Origin: Streptomyces lanatus
GTDB taxonomy: Bacteria > Actinomycetota > Actinomycetes > Streptomycetales > Streptomycetaceae
DNA: 64,000 bases
NCBI RefSeq assembly: GCF_014655715.1
Contig: NZ_BNBM01000001.1
Span: 746,742 to 810,741, forward strand
Reading direction: 5' to 3'
The notes beneath the pieces were generated by a model, which worked only from the letters and a program-made list of their open reading frames with translations, did not search any database and was not told the DNA's origin. This document shows, piece by piece, positions 28,443-35,885 of the stretch. A program made the translations under genes and the position numbers. Numbering within the stretch: position 1 is the stretch's first letter; the number at the start of each line of letters is the position of its first letter.

Positions 28443-30155
28443 TCACTCGGGTGGTGTCGGTACCTGCCACACGAGTGTGGTGCCCTGTCCGGGCGGGCTG
28501 GTCAGTTCGAGTTCGCCACCCAGCTGGTGCGCGCGTTCGGCCATGTTGCGCAGTCCGCTGCGGCGGCCGTCCGCCGGGATGCCGACGCCGTTGTCGGAGA
28601 CGGTGAGGCGAATCCGGTGGGGGTCCGTGGTGAGGGCGATGTCGGCCCGGTCGGCGTGGGCGTGGCGGGCGATGTTGGTGAGGGCCTCGGAGAGGACGGC
28701 GATCACATGGTCGGCGATCTCGCGCGGGACGCGGGTGTCGACCAGGCCCTCCATCCGCACGCTGGGGGCGAATCCGAGCACCGGCGCGGCCTCGCCCGCG
28801 ACCCGGACCACACGGGCCCGCAGTCCGGCACCGGCGGCGCCCTCGCGGGAACGCAGGCCGAAGATCGTCGACCGGATGATCTTGATGGTCTCGTCCAGGT
28901 CGTCCACGGCGCGCACCACCCGCTCGGACGCCTCGGGATGCTCGATGAAACGGCCCGCGCTCTGCAGCGTCATCCCCGTGGCGAACAGCCGCTGGATCGC
29001 CAGATCGTGCAGATCGCGGGCGATACGGTCGCGGTCCTTGAGCACGGCGACCTCCTCGGCGTCCTGCCGGCGTTCCGCGAGTTCCATCGCCACGGCGGCC
29101 TGCGCCGCGAAACCCAGCAGCGGTTCGATCTCCTTGTGCGTGAAAACCGTCCGCCCCGCCTCACGGACCAGCAGCACCACTCCCCGTACGCCGCCGTCCC
29201 CCGTCCCCACCGGAACGGCTGCCGCCGGGCCGAGGCCCGCGAAACGCGGCGGGTCGGAGGCGGAGACGTCCGCGGTGGTGACCGGGGCGGCCGTCGAGAA
29301 GGCCTCGCCGATCAGGCCCGCGTCGGCCGGCAGCACCAGGCCGCGCAGGGTCTCGGCACCCGGCCCTATGGCGAGTTCCACGCCGAGCGAGCCGGTGTCG
29401 CGCATCGGCATCGCGACCACGGCGAGCGCCGCTCCCGTGATCTCCCGGGCCCGGTCGGCGATCAGCCCGAGGACCTCGCCCTGTTCGCTGCCCGACATCA
29501 GCCGGTGGGTGATCTCCGCGGTCGCCCGCAGCCACCGCTCACGCAGCCGGGACTCCTCGTACAAACGCGCGTTGTCGATGGCGACACCGGCCGCGACCGC
29601 CAGCGTCGACGTCACCGAGACGTCCTCGTCGTCGAACTGGGCCCCGCCCCGCTTCTCGGTCAGATACAGGTTCCCGAAGATCTGGTCGCGCACCCGGATG
29701 GGGACGCCGAGGAAGGTGTTCATCGGCGGATGGTTCGGCGGGAAACCGTACGACGCCGGGTGCTCGGAGATCCTGGCCAGGCGCAGCGGCTCGGGGTGGC
29801 GGATCAGCTCGCCGAGGATGCCGTGGCCCTCCGGATAGTGGCCGATCTGGGCGATCCGCTCCTCGCTCACCCCGACCGTGTGGAAACCGGACAGCCGCCG
29901 CCCGTCCGGTCCGATCACCCCGAGGGCCGCGTACTCCGCGTCGACCAGTACGGCGGCGGCCTCCACGATGCTGTGCAGGGCCTGCTCCAGATCCAGCTCC
30001 CTGCCCACCGAGAGCACCGCCTCCAGCAGGCTGTGCACCCGGTCACGGGTGCCGCGGGCCGCGTCCAGCCGGGCCTGGAGCTCCTCCAGCAGCTCGTCCA
30101 GCCTCAGCTGCGGCAGCCGTATGCGGGCTTCCCCGGCCTCCTCAGGGCTTCCCAC
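28443..30155 (-). CDS. DosS/DevS-like sensor histidine kinase with two GAF domains
   Basis: 570 residues. An N-terminal coiled coil is followed by GAF-A (about 50-200) and GAF-B (about 215-365). The HisKA_3 helix has phospho-acceptor His383 in DRIARDLHDLAIQRLF, and the ATPase has a G-rich DNGVGIP box. GAF-A contains NHPPMNTFLGVPIRVRDQIF; in the mycobacterial heme sensors DosS/DosT the heme-ligand His, as I recall, sits in this HPPM motif (His142 here). It may sense oxygen or NO. GTG start after GGAGGAG. No intact partner regulator lies in the window. Confidence 0.88.
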   Translation of the reverse strand: MGSPEEAGEARIRLPQLRLDELLEELQARLDAARGTRDRVHSLLEAVLSVGRELDLEQALHSIVEAAAVLVDAEYAALGVIGPDGRRLSGFHTVGVSEERIAQIGHYPEGHGILGELIRHPEPLRLARISEHPASYGFPPNHPPMNTFLGVPIRVRDQIFGNLYLTEKRGGAQFDDEDVSVTSTLAVAAGVAIDNARLYEESRLRERWLRATAEITHRLMSGSEQGEVLGLIADRAREITGAALAVVAMPMRDTGSLGVELAIGPGAETLRGLVLPADAGLIGEAFSTAAPVTTADVSASDPPRFAGLGPAAAVPVGTGDGGVRGVVLLVREAGRTVFTHKEIEPLLGFAAQAAVAMELAERRQDAEEVAVLKDRDRIARDLHDLAIQRLFATGMTLQSAGRFIEHPEASERVVRAVDDLDETIKIIRSTIFGLRSREGAAGAGLRARVVRVAGEAAPVLGFAPSVRMEGLVDTRVPREIADHVIAVLSEALTNIARHAHADRADIALTTDPHRIRLTVSDNGVGIPADGRRSGLRNMAERAHQLGGELELTSPPGQGTTLVWQVPTPPE

Positions 30156-30297
30156 CTGCGTCTCCTCCGGTCCCGTGGGCGGTCCGACACCCGTCGCTCC
30201 GGTTACGGCTCACGCTACCGGCCTCCACGAGCGGACGGCATGGAATCGACCCCTGGGGGCATCCGGGGTCCGGAGCGCGCACCCCGGCCGGACACCT

Positions 30298-30331
30298 GGG
30301 CCGTTCGGCCCGCACCCGGGCCCATCGGCCC
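30298..30331. promoter_or_regulatory. Tandem DosR/OsdR-type boxes upstream of the split-barrel gene
   Basis: GGGCCG-TT-CGGCCC (30298-30311, perfect inverted repeat) and GGGCCC-AT-CGGCCC (30318-30331) start exactly 20 bp apart, two helix turns. The rest of the 319-bp gap 30156-30474 shows nothing else definite. A matching pair occurs at 31218-31251. DosR-family proteins bind GGG...CCC palindromes in such arrays; assignment is inferred. Confidence 0.5.
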
Positions 30332-30474
30332 TTGGCAGCGGCCGTGGCGAGGGGGACAGTGGAGTCAGGAGCGGCACCGATCCCCCGCGGTGTCGCTCCG
30401 TGCGCATCCGGGCCGAAGGGCGAGCCGCGGGTCCGGGCCGCCCCGTCAGCAACGCACCCCAACGGAAGCCCGTC

Positions 30475-30939
30475 ATGGTCCACGACGACAGCCGGCCGGT
30501 CCTCTCGGAACCGCGCCACCGCATCGAGCTCGACGGCGCCGAGGCGCTGCGGCTGCTCGGCAGTGTGTCGCTGGGCAGGATCGTCTTCACCCGCCACGCG
30601 CTGCCGACCGTACGCCCGGTCAACCACGCCCTGGACCGCGGCGACATCGTCATCCGCACCCACGAGGGCTCCGCACTCACCTCGCACACCCAACGGGCCG
30701 ACGGCCCCGGAGTCGTCGTCGCCTACGAAGCGGACGCCCCCGACCCACGGACCCACCTCGGCTGGAGCGTCGTGGTCACCGGCTACGCCCGCCTCGTGAC
30801 CGACCCCGACGACCTGGCCCACTGCCGAACCCTGGTGCACCCGTGGATCGACCAGACCATGGACCAGGCGATCCGCATCCGACCCGACCTGGTGACGGGC
30901 ATGCTGCTGACTTCGGGCGGGGGTGGTGCGGGGAGGTGA
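30475..30939 (+). CDS. Pyridoxamine 5'-phosphate oxidase-related flavin-binding protein
   Basis: 154 residues. The segment LLGSVSLGRIVFTRHALPTV then RPVNHALDRGDIVIRT is the split-barrel core of the 'nitroimidazole-resistance/PPOX' group. Proteins like this occur in DosR-type regulons. Tandem palindromic boxes lie about 145 bp upstream and a DosS-like kinase gene is divergent. Cofactor is probably FMN or heme; role unknown. Confidence 0.8.
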   Translation: MVHDDSRPVLSEPRHRIELDGAEALRLLGSVSLGRIVFTRHALPTVRPVNHALDRGDIVIRTHEGSALTSHTQRADGPGVVVAYEADAPDPRTHLGWSVVVTGYARLVTDPDDLAHCRTLVHPWIDQTMDQAIRIRPDLVTGMLLTSGGGGAGR

Positions 30940-31035
30940 CCGGACCGGACGACGACGCCCGCCGTGCCCATGTTCCCGACGGAGGGGACCGGTGATCGGC
31001 GGCACCGGCCCCCTCCTGGTCGGGGGTTTCAGCGG

Positions 31036-31137
31036 TCACGTCCACTTGGGCGAGGCGGCCTCGTCGGCCGCCCAGTCGACGGCCCGCAGGCTCGGCTCGG
31101 AGCCGTCGACGCCGACGACGGTCGGCATGTCCGTCAT
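31036..31137 (-). pseudogene. Truncated universal stress protein (33 codons left)
   Basis: From the ATG at 31137 the product reads MTDMPTVVGVDGSEPSLRAV then DWAADEAASPKWT and stops. The first 28 residues are a textbook UspA start (VVGVDGSEPSLRAVDWAADEA), but the rest of the usual 140 or 290 residues, including the ATP-binding loop, is absent. It marks a deletion end-point. The rest of the 421-bp gap 30940-31360 holds only the tandem boxes at 31218-31251. Confidence 0.7.
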
Positions 31138-31217
31138 CCTCAACTCCCCGGAGTTCTCCGCGTCCTGGCATCGGGCCCGCCGATGCGAGCCTGGTCCGCG
31201 GACGGGACCGCCGGCAG

Positions 31218-31251
31218 GGGCCGCAAGTCCCCGCGAGGGGCCGACCGGCCC
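31218..31251. promoter_or_regulatory. Second pair of DosR/OsdR-type boxes
   Basis: GGGCCG-CA-AGTCCC (31218-31231) and GGGCCG-AC-CGGCCC (31238-31251), again starting exactly 20 bp apart. They lie 80-115 bp upstream of the truncated stress-protein start on the minus strand and about 110 bp before the chimeric gene on the plus strand. Confidence 0.5.
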
Positions 31252-31360
31252 TGTACGCAACGCACTTCGGGGTGCATGACCGGCCGCCCGCGGCTCGGCT
31301 GTCGCGGTTCGGGGCGGGGCGGTGGATCCTGAGGGGCCGCCGGGCGGAGGAGGGTGGCTG

Positions 31361-31939
31361 ATGGGACAGGGCAAGGAGGGGCGGGTTCCGGGGTGGCGTC
31401 GCCTGGTGCCGGGGGTCGTCGTCCTGCTCGGCTACCGCCGTTCCTGGCTGCGCGGCGACGTCCTGGCCGGCCTCACGGTGGCCGCGTATCTCGTCCCGCA
31501 GGTCATGGCGTTCACCACCTTCGACCTCGACGAGTACGCCTACGACGGACTGCGCGCCGGCGCCAGCGGCTTCCTGCTCAAGGACGCCCGCCCCGAGGAA
31601 CTCGTCGCGGGCATCCGCGCGGTCGCGACCGGCGACGCCGTGGTGGCGCCCCGCCTGACCCGCCGCCTCCTCGACGCCTACGCCCATCAAGTCCTCGCCC
31701 CGGCCGACGCCCCGTTGCCCGAGGACCCCCGCCTGCGCACCCTCAGCGACCGCGAGCGCGAGGTGCTCGTCGCCATCGCCCAGGGCTGGACCAACTCGGA
31801 GATAGCCGAGCAGCTGGTCCTCACCGAGTCCACCGTGAAGAAGCACGTCGGACGGGTCCTCGCCAAGATCGGCGCCCGCGACCGCGTCCAGGCCGTGATC
31901 ATGGCCTACGACGCCGGGCTGGTACGGGCGAAGTCCTGA
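31361..31939 (+). CDS. Chimera: SulP permease N-terminus fused to the C-terminal half of a NarL-type response regulator
   Basis: 192 residues from the ATG at 31361, which has an excellent AGGAGGG site 6 nt upstream. Residues 10-50 (GWRRLVPGVVVLLGYRRSW, LRGDVLAGLTVAAYLVPQVMA) are the start of a SulP-family anion permease with its first membrane helix. At residue 51 the sequence switches to FTTFDLDEYAYDGLRAGASG and FLLKDARPEEL, the back half of a receiver, then a LuxR-type helix-turn-helix (about 127-190). The receiver's phosphorylated Asp is lost. It is an in-frame deletion fusion; whether it makes a membrane-tethered DNA-binding protein is open. Confidence 0.75.
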   Translation: MGQGKEGRVPGWRRLVPGVVVLLGYRRSWLRGDVLAGLTVAAYLVPQVMAFTTFDLDEYAYDGLRAGASGFLLKDARPEELVAGIRAVATGDAVVAPRLTRRLLDAYAHQVLAPADAPLPEDPRLRTLSDREREVLVAIAQGWTNSEIAEQLVLTESTVKKHVGRVLAKIGARDRVQAVIMAYDAGLVRAKS

Positions 31940-31982
31940 CCGGCCTCCTACTCCGCCTTTACACGAGCTACGCTAACGTGGT

Positions 31983-32001
31983 GAACGAAACCGTTTCGTT
32001 C
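31983..32001. promoter_or_regulatory. Perfect 19-bp palindrome upstream of the second response regulator
   Basis: GAACGAAAC-C-GTTTCGTTC, two perfect 9-bp arms around one base. It lies 48 bp before the ATG at 32050. Such sites are typical of TetR-family regulators, but no TetR gene is present in the window. Confidence 0.5.
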
Positions 32002-32049
32002 CGCAGGGCAGGCCGCCACCCGCCTCCACCGGCCAGGAAGAAGACAGCC

Positions 32050-32748
32050 ATGGTCTCCGTACTCGTGGTGAACGACCAGTCCCTACAGCGCCTCGCCCTG
32101 CGCATGCTCCTGGGCGCCGAGCCCGACCTGAGCATCGCCGGGGAGGCCACCAGCGGCGCCGAGGCGATCCGGATGAACGCACGGCTCCGCCCCGACGTCG
32201 TCCTGATCGCCGGGCACCTCCCGGGCACGGACGGCATCGAGACGGTACGGCGCCTCACTCACCGGCGCCCCTTCCCTCAGCCCCTCCCGGCCACGGACAC
32301 GGAACCGCACACCCCGCGCGTACTGCTGCTCACGCCGGCCGGCGACGAGGACCACGCCTACGCCGCCCTCCGCGCCGGTGCGGACGGGTTCCTCCTGGAG
32401 GACGCCGCCCCCGACGAGCTCGCCTCGGCCGTCCGGGTCGTGGCCGCCGGGGACGCCGTCGTCACCCCGGCCCTGACCCGCGCACTCATCGATGCCGTCC
32501 GCGACCAGCGCGCCGCACGCATCCTGCCGCGCGCGTCCGGGCTCGACGTCCTCACCGGACGTGAGCGGGACGTCCTCGTCGCCGTCGCCTCCGGCTGGTC
32601 CAACGCCGAGATCGCTGAGCGGCTGTCCATCGCGCCGACCACCGTGAAGACGCATGTCAGCAACATCCTCACCAAGATCGGGGCGCGGGCCCGGGTGCAG
32701 GCGGTGACCTTCGCGTACGAGTCCGGTCTGGTGCGTCCGGCGGCGTGA
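32050..32748 (+). CDS. NarL/LuxR-type response regulator with degenerate, aspartate-less receiver
   Basis: 232 residues. The receiver (1-130) lacks the phosphorylatable Asp: the expected Asp in DVVLxD is Ala54 (DVVLIAGHLPGTDG). One acidic-pocket Asp is Asn8 (VVNDQ) and the conserved Lys is Glu117 (FLLED); Thr95 remains. The LuxR helix-turn-helix (about 165-225) is intact (GWSNAEIAERLSIAPTTVKT). It therefore probably works without phosphorylation, perhaps through a ligand or as a constitutive binder. It lies 110 bp after the chimeric regulator, to which its C-terminal half is similar. Confidence 0.85.
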   Translation: MVSVLVVNDQSLQRLALRMLLGAEPDLSIAGEATSGAEAIRMNARLRPDVVLIAGHLPGTDGIETVRRLTHRRPFPQPLPATDTEPHTPRVLLLTPAGDEDHAYAALRAGADGFLLEDAAPDELASAVRVVAAGDAVVTPALTRALIDAVRDQRAARILPRASGLDVLTGRERDVLVAVASGWSNAEIAERLSIAPTTVKTHVSNILTKIGARARVQAVTFAYESGLVRPAA

Positions 32749-32903
32749 CGCCGGGCCAACTGGCCTCCCCGCACTACACCATCCGGGGGCTTCTGGCCCC
32801 ACAGTGTTTTTCATATCAGCCGATTTCCTATCCATTCCACTGTCCGGCTCTTGGTGCTGACCAGCCGTCACAAGGCCCTGAACCAAGTCGAGGAGAGTGG
32901 AAG

Positions 32904-34235
32904 ATGACGACATCGCCGAGATGGCGATCTGTTCTTACGCCAGCCATGGCCGCCGCGCTAGCCGCAGCCGCCCTGGCGAGCGGAAGCGCCGCCTACGCCG
33001 ATGGCCACACGAACCCACACCCGCCGTACCCGAGCAGCCCGGCCCACGCACCAAAGCCCACACATCCGGGCCACCCGGGCCAGCCGGGCCACCCCGCCAA
33101 GCCGGAGTACCCGGCGAAGCCGGCCCATCCCGGCAAGCCGGTGCACCCGGGCAAGCCCGCTTACCCGGCGAAGCCGGAACACCCTGCCAAGCCGGTCCAC
33201 CCGGCGAAGCCCGCTCATCCGGTGAAGCCCGTGTATCCGGCCAAGCCCGAGCACCCGGCGAAGCCCGCTTATCCGGCCAAGCCCGTCAAGCCGGAGTACC
33301 CGAGCAAGCCCGCGCACCCGGTGAAGCCGGCCTATCCCGCGAAGCCGGCCAAGCCCGAGTACCCCGTCAAGCCGGTGAAGCCCGAGTACCCGGCGAAGCC
33401 GGTCAAGCCCGCGTATCCCGCGAAGCCCGTGTATCCGGCCAAGCCCGCGAAGCCGGTGTATCCCGCCAAGCCCGTCTACCCCGCCAAGCCGGTCAAGCCG
33501 GAGTACCCGGCCAAGCCCAGCTACCCCGCGAAGCCCGTTTACCCGGCCAAGCCCGCCAAGCCTGACTACCCGTCAAAGCCCGCGTACCCCGCGAAGCCTG
33601 CGTACCCGGCGAAGCCTGCGTACCCCGCGAAGCCCGCCAAGCCCGAGTACCCGAGCAAGCCGGCCTACCCGGCCAAGCCCGCGAAGCCCGACTACCCGTC
33701 GAAGCCCGCGTACCCCAGCAAGCCCGCGAAGCCGGCCTATCCCGCCAAGCCTGCTTACCCGGTGAAGCCTGCCTATCCTGCGAAGCCGGCCAAGCCCGAG
33801 TACCCGGCCAAGCCCAGCTACCCGAGCAAGCCCGCGTATCCGGCGAAGCCGGCGAAGCCGGAGTACCCGTCGAAGCCCGCGTACCCGGCCAAGCCCGCCA
33901 AGCCCGACTACCCGTCAAAGCCGGCCTACCCCGCGAAGCCCGCCAAGCCCGAGTACCCGTCGAAGCCCGCGTACCCGGCCAAGCCCGCCAAGCCCGACTA
34001 CCCGTCGAAGCCGGCCCACCCGGCGAAGCCCGACTACCCGTCCAAGCCCGCGTACCCCGCGAAGCCCGCCAAGCCCGACTACCCGAGCAAGCCCGCTCAC
34101 CCCGCCAAGCCTGACTACCCCTCCAAGCCCGCCCACCCGGCGAAGCCCGACTACCCGAGCAAGCCGGCTCACCCCGTGAAGCCCGACTACCCGTCCAAGC
34201 CCACCCACACCAAGCACCAGAAGGACCAGTGGTAA
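32904..34235 (+). CDS. Secreted low-complexity protein of Lys-Pro-(Ala/Ser)-(Tyr/His)-Pro repeats
   Basis: 443 residues. A signal peptide (about 1-33, hydrophobic run AMAAALAAAALASG, likely cut after SAAYA) precedes about 400 residues built from units such as AKPEYP, AKPAYP, SKPAYP and AKPDYP. The mature chain is nearly all K, P, A, S, Y, H, E and D, with no Cys and no globular domain, LPXTG or membrane tail; it ends KHQKDQW. The composition recalls extensin-like wall proteins and mussel-foot AKPSYP repeats (analogy only). It is probably an extended, cationic wall or matrix protein. A terminator hairpin follows. Confidence 0.8.
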   Translation: MTTSPRWRSVLTPAMAAALAAAALASGSAAYADGHTNPHPPYPSSPAHAPKPTHPGHPGQPGHPAKPEYPAKPAHPGKPVHPGKPAYPAKPEHPAKPVHPAKPAHPVKPVYPAKPEHPAKPAYPAKPVKPEYPSKPAHPVKPAYPAKPAKPEYPVKPVKPEYPAKPVKPAYPAKPVYPAKPAKPVYPAKPVYPAKPVKPEYPAKPSYPAKPVYPAKPAKPDYPSKPAYPAKPAYPAKPAYPAKPAKPEYPSKPAYPAKPAKPDYPSKPAYPSKPAKPAYPAKPAYPVKPAYPAKPAKPEYPAKPSYPSKPAYPAKPAKPEYPSKPAYPAKPAKPDYPSKPAYPAKPAKPEYPSKPAYPAKPAKPDYPSKPAHPAKPDYPSKPAYPAKPAKPDYPSKPAHPAKPDYPSKPAHPAKPDYPSKPAHPVKPDYPSKPTHTKHQKDQW

Positions 34236-34271
34236 CCAGGAGCAGCTGATCCTCGCTGGTGCAGCCCCGGT

Positions 34272-34304
34272 GATGCCGGGTCCGGAGTGTCCGGGCCCGG
34301 CATC
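34272..34304 (+). terminator. Terminator hairpin after the repeat protein
   Basis: A 14-bp stem (34272-34285 with 34291-34304, one G-U pair) and 5-nt loop, 36 nt after the stop codon. The remaining gap to the next gene start at 34550 shows no other definite signal. Confidence 0.65.
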
Positions 34305-34549
34305 GCCCTTGTGGTGTGATCGCGGACGGCGTGGGGTGGAGGCTGCTCATCCATGTCGTGGATGAAGTGGATACGGGATTCGGATCGTCCGGAGGATGGC
34401 GGCGGCGAATCGGGCGGCCCATAGTCATGGCTACCGCACGCCGCTGTCCGGACCAGCCGCAGTCGTGCGGCCCCCGAAACAGCATGCCGTGCGTCGTAGG
34501 CGCCCGTGACCGGCATGCCCGCTCCCGCAATCCGTCCCCTGGAGTCGCC

Positions 34550-35794
34550 ATGCCCGGTTCCGTCCCGCCGCCCGCCGCGGTCGACGACGCCGTCTCCTCG
34601 ACCCTGCCCGTCTCCGGCCCGGCCCATCGGTTGCGCGTGACGCTGCTGATGGCGGGCAGCTGTCTGCCGATCCTGGGGGCCGTACTGATCGCCCCGGTGC
34701 TGCCGAGGATGCAGGACCACTTCGCCTCGACACCCGGCGCGAAGGCACTCGTACCGCTGGCACTCACCGTGCCGGCGCTGTCGCTCGCGCTGCTCGCCCC
34801 GTTCGCCGGGGTGATCGTGGACCGGCTGGGCCGTAAGCGTCTGCTGATCGTCACGACCCTGCTGTACGCCGTGTTCGGCACCGCGCCCCTCTGGCTGGAC
34901 TCGCTCGGCGGCATCATTGCCAGCCGCGCCCTGGTGGGTGTCGCCGAGGCGGCGATCATGACCTGCTGCACCACGCTGATCGGCGACTACTACAGCGGTC
35001 ACCAGCGGGTGCGGTATCTCGCCCTGCAGACCATGTGCGCCTCCGCATCGGCCACCGTCTTCTTCGTGCTCGGCGGTGCGGTGGGCGCGGCGGGCTGGAA
35101 GGTGCCCTTCTGGATCTACGCCGTGAGTCTGGTCCTCGCCCCGCTGATGGCCTCCGCGCTGCCCAATCCGGCGGCACGCGAGGCAGGCGACAGGACCGTT
35201 GAACCCCACCGCCCCTTCCCCCTACGGCAGATGGCGGGCATCTGTGCCCTCACCTTCTTCGGCGCGATGGTCTTCTACACGGTCCCCGTCGAGATGTCGT
35301 ACCTGCTCGACGACCTCGGCGTGGAGAACTCCGGTGTGATCGGCCTGTCCACCGCCGTCGCCAGCGCCGCGACCGTGGGCGGCGCGATCACCTTCGCCCG
35401 CCTGAAACGCGCCCCCGGCCCGCTGCTGCCCACCGTCCTCGCCCTGTGCGCGACCGGCTTCGGGGTCATGTTCCTGGCGGGCAATGCGCCCTTGCTCGTC
35501 ATAGGCGCGGTGATCAACTGCCTGGGCACGGGCATGCTGCTGCCCGCCCTGCTGACGAGCGCCATGTCCCGCCTGGCCTTCGAGGACCGTGGACGTGGGA
35601 CGGGCCTGTGGATGGCGGCGTTCTTCGGCGGAGAGTTCGTATGCCCGCTGGTGCTGCTGGCCGGGGAGTCGGCGGTGGGCAGCCTGGCGGGGGCGGTGGG
35701 TGTGCTGGGGCTGACCACGGGACTGGTTGCGGTGGGACTACGGACAGCCGCGAGGCGGCAACCAAATCGGTTGGCTTCGCTGCAACGCCCTTAA
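34550..35794 (+). CDS. Major facilitator superfamily transporter
   Basis: 414 residues from the ATG at 34550 with GGAG 6 nt upstream; earlier in-frame starts give an implausible charged leader. Twelve hydrophobic segments are discernible, with the MFS loop GVIVDRLGRKRLLI between the second and third. The profile suits drug or metabolite efflux. The last few codons and the TAA stop lie in copy 2 of the dispersed repeat. It may export or import a substrate of the aromatic operon that follows on the other side of the LysR gene. Confidence 0.87.
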   Translation: MPGSVPPPAAVDDAVSSTLPVSGPAHRLRVTLLMAGSCLPILGAVLIAPVLPRMQDHFASTPGAKALVPLALTVPALSLALLAPFAGVIVDRLGRKRLLIVTTLLYAVFGTAPLWLDSLGGIIASRALVGVAEAAIMTCCTTLIGDYYSGHQRVRYLALQTMCASASATVFFVLGGAVGAAGWKVPFWIYAVSLVLAPLMASALPNPAAREAGDRTVEPHRPFPLRQMAGICALTFFGAMVFYTVPVEMSYLLDDLGVENSGVIGLSTAVASAATVGGAITFARLKRAPGPLLPTVLALCATGFGVMFLAGNAPLLVIGAVINCLGTGMLLPALLTSAMSRLAFEDRGRGTGLWMAAFFGGEFVCPLVLLAGESAVGSLAGAVGVLGLTTGLVAVGLRTAARRQPNRLASLQRP

Positions 35795-35846
35795 GGGGCG
35801 CGGGGCTGTATCGATTTGCGGCTCCGCCGCGTGGGCGCGACCAGCC
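35787..35846 (+). repeat. Dispersed GC-rich intergenic repeat, copy 2
   Basis: Shares with copy 1 (16013-16078, opposite orientation) the blocks GGGGCGCGGGGCTG, TGCGGCTCCGCCGCG and GGGCGCGACCAGCC in order. It begins inside the MFS gene and supplies its stop codon (35792-35794). The start CGCCC-TTAA-GGGGCG can fold as a hairpin. Confidence 0.65.
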
Positions 35847-35885
35847 ACGACGGCGCCGCAGCCAAACCACAACCAGTCGCGGCAC

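Noticed and set aside
33050..34220. Possible CRISPR array or minisatellite, from short direct repeats
   Set aside because: The repeats are in frame, without spacers, and encode a continuous signal-peptide-bearing KP-rich protein.
32904..34235. Sortase-anchored wall protein
   Set aside because: The C-terminus (KHQKDQW) has no LPXTG-like motif, membrane segment or basic tail after it.
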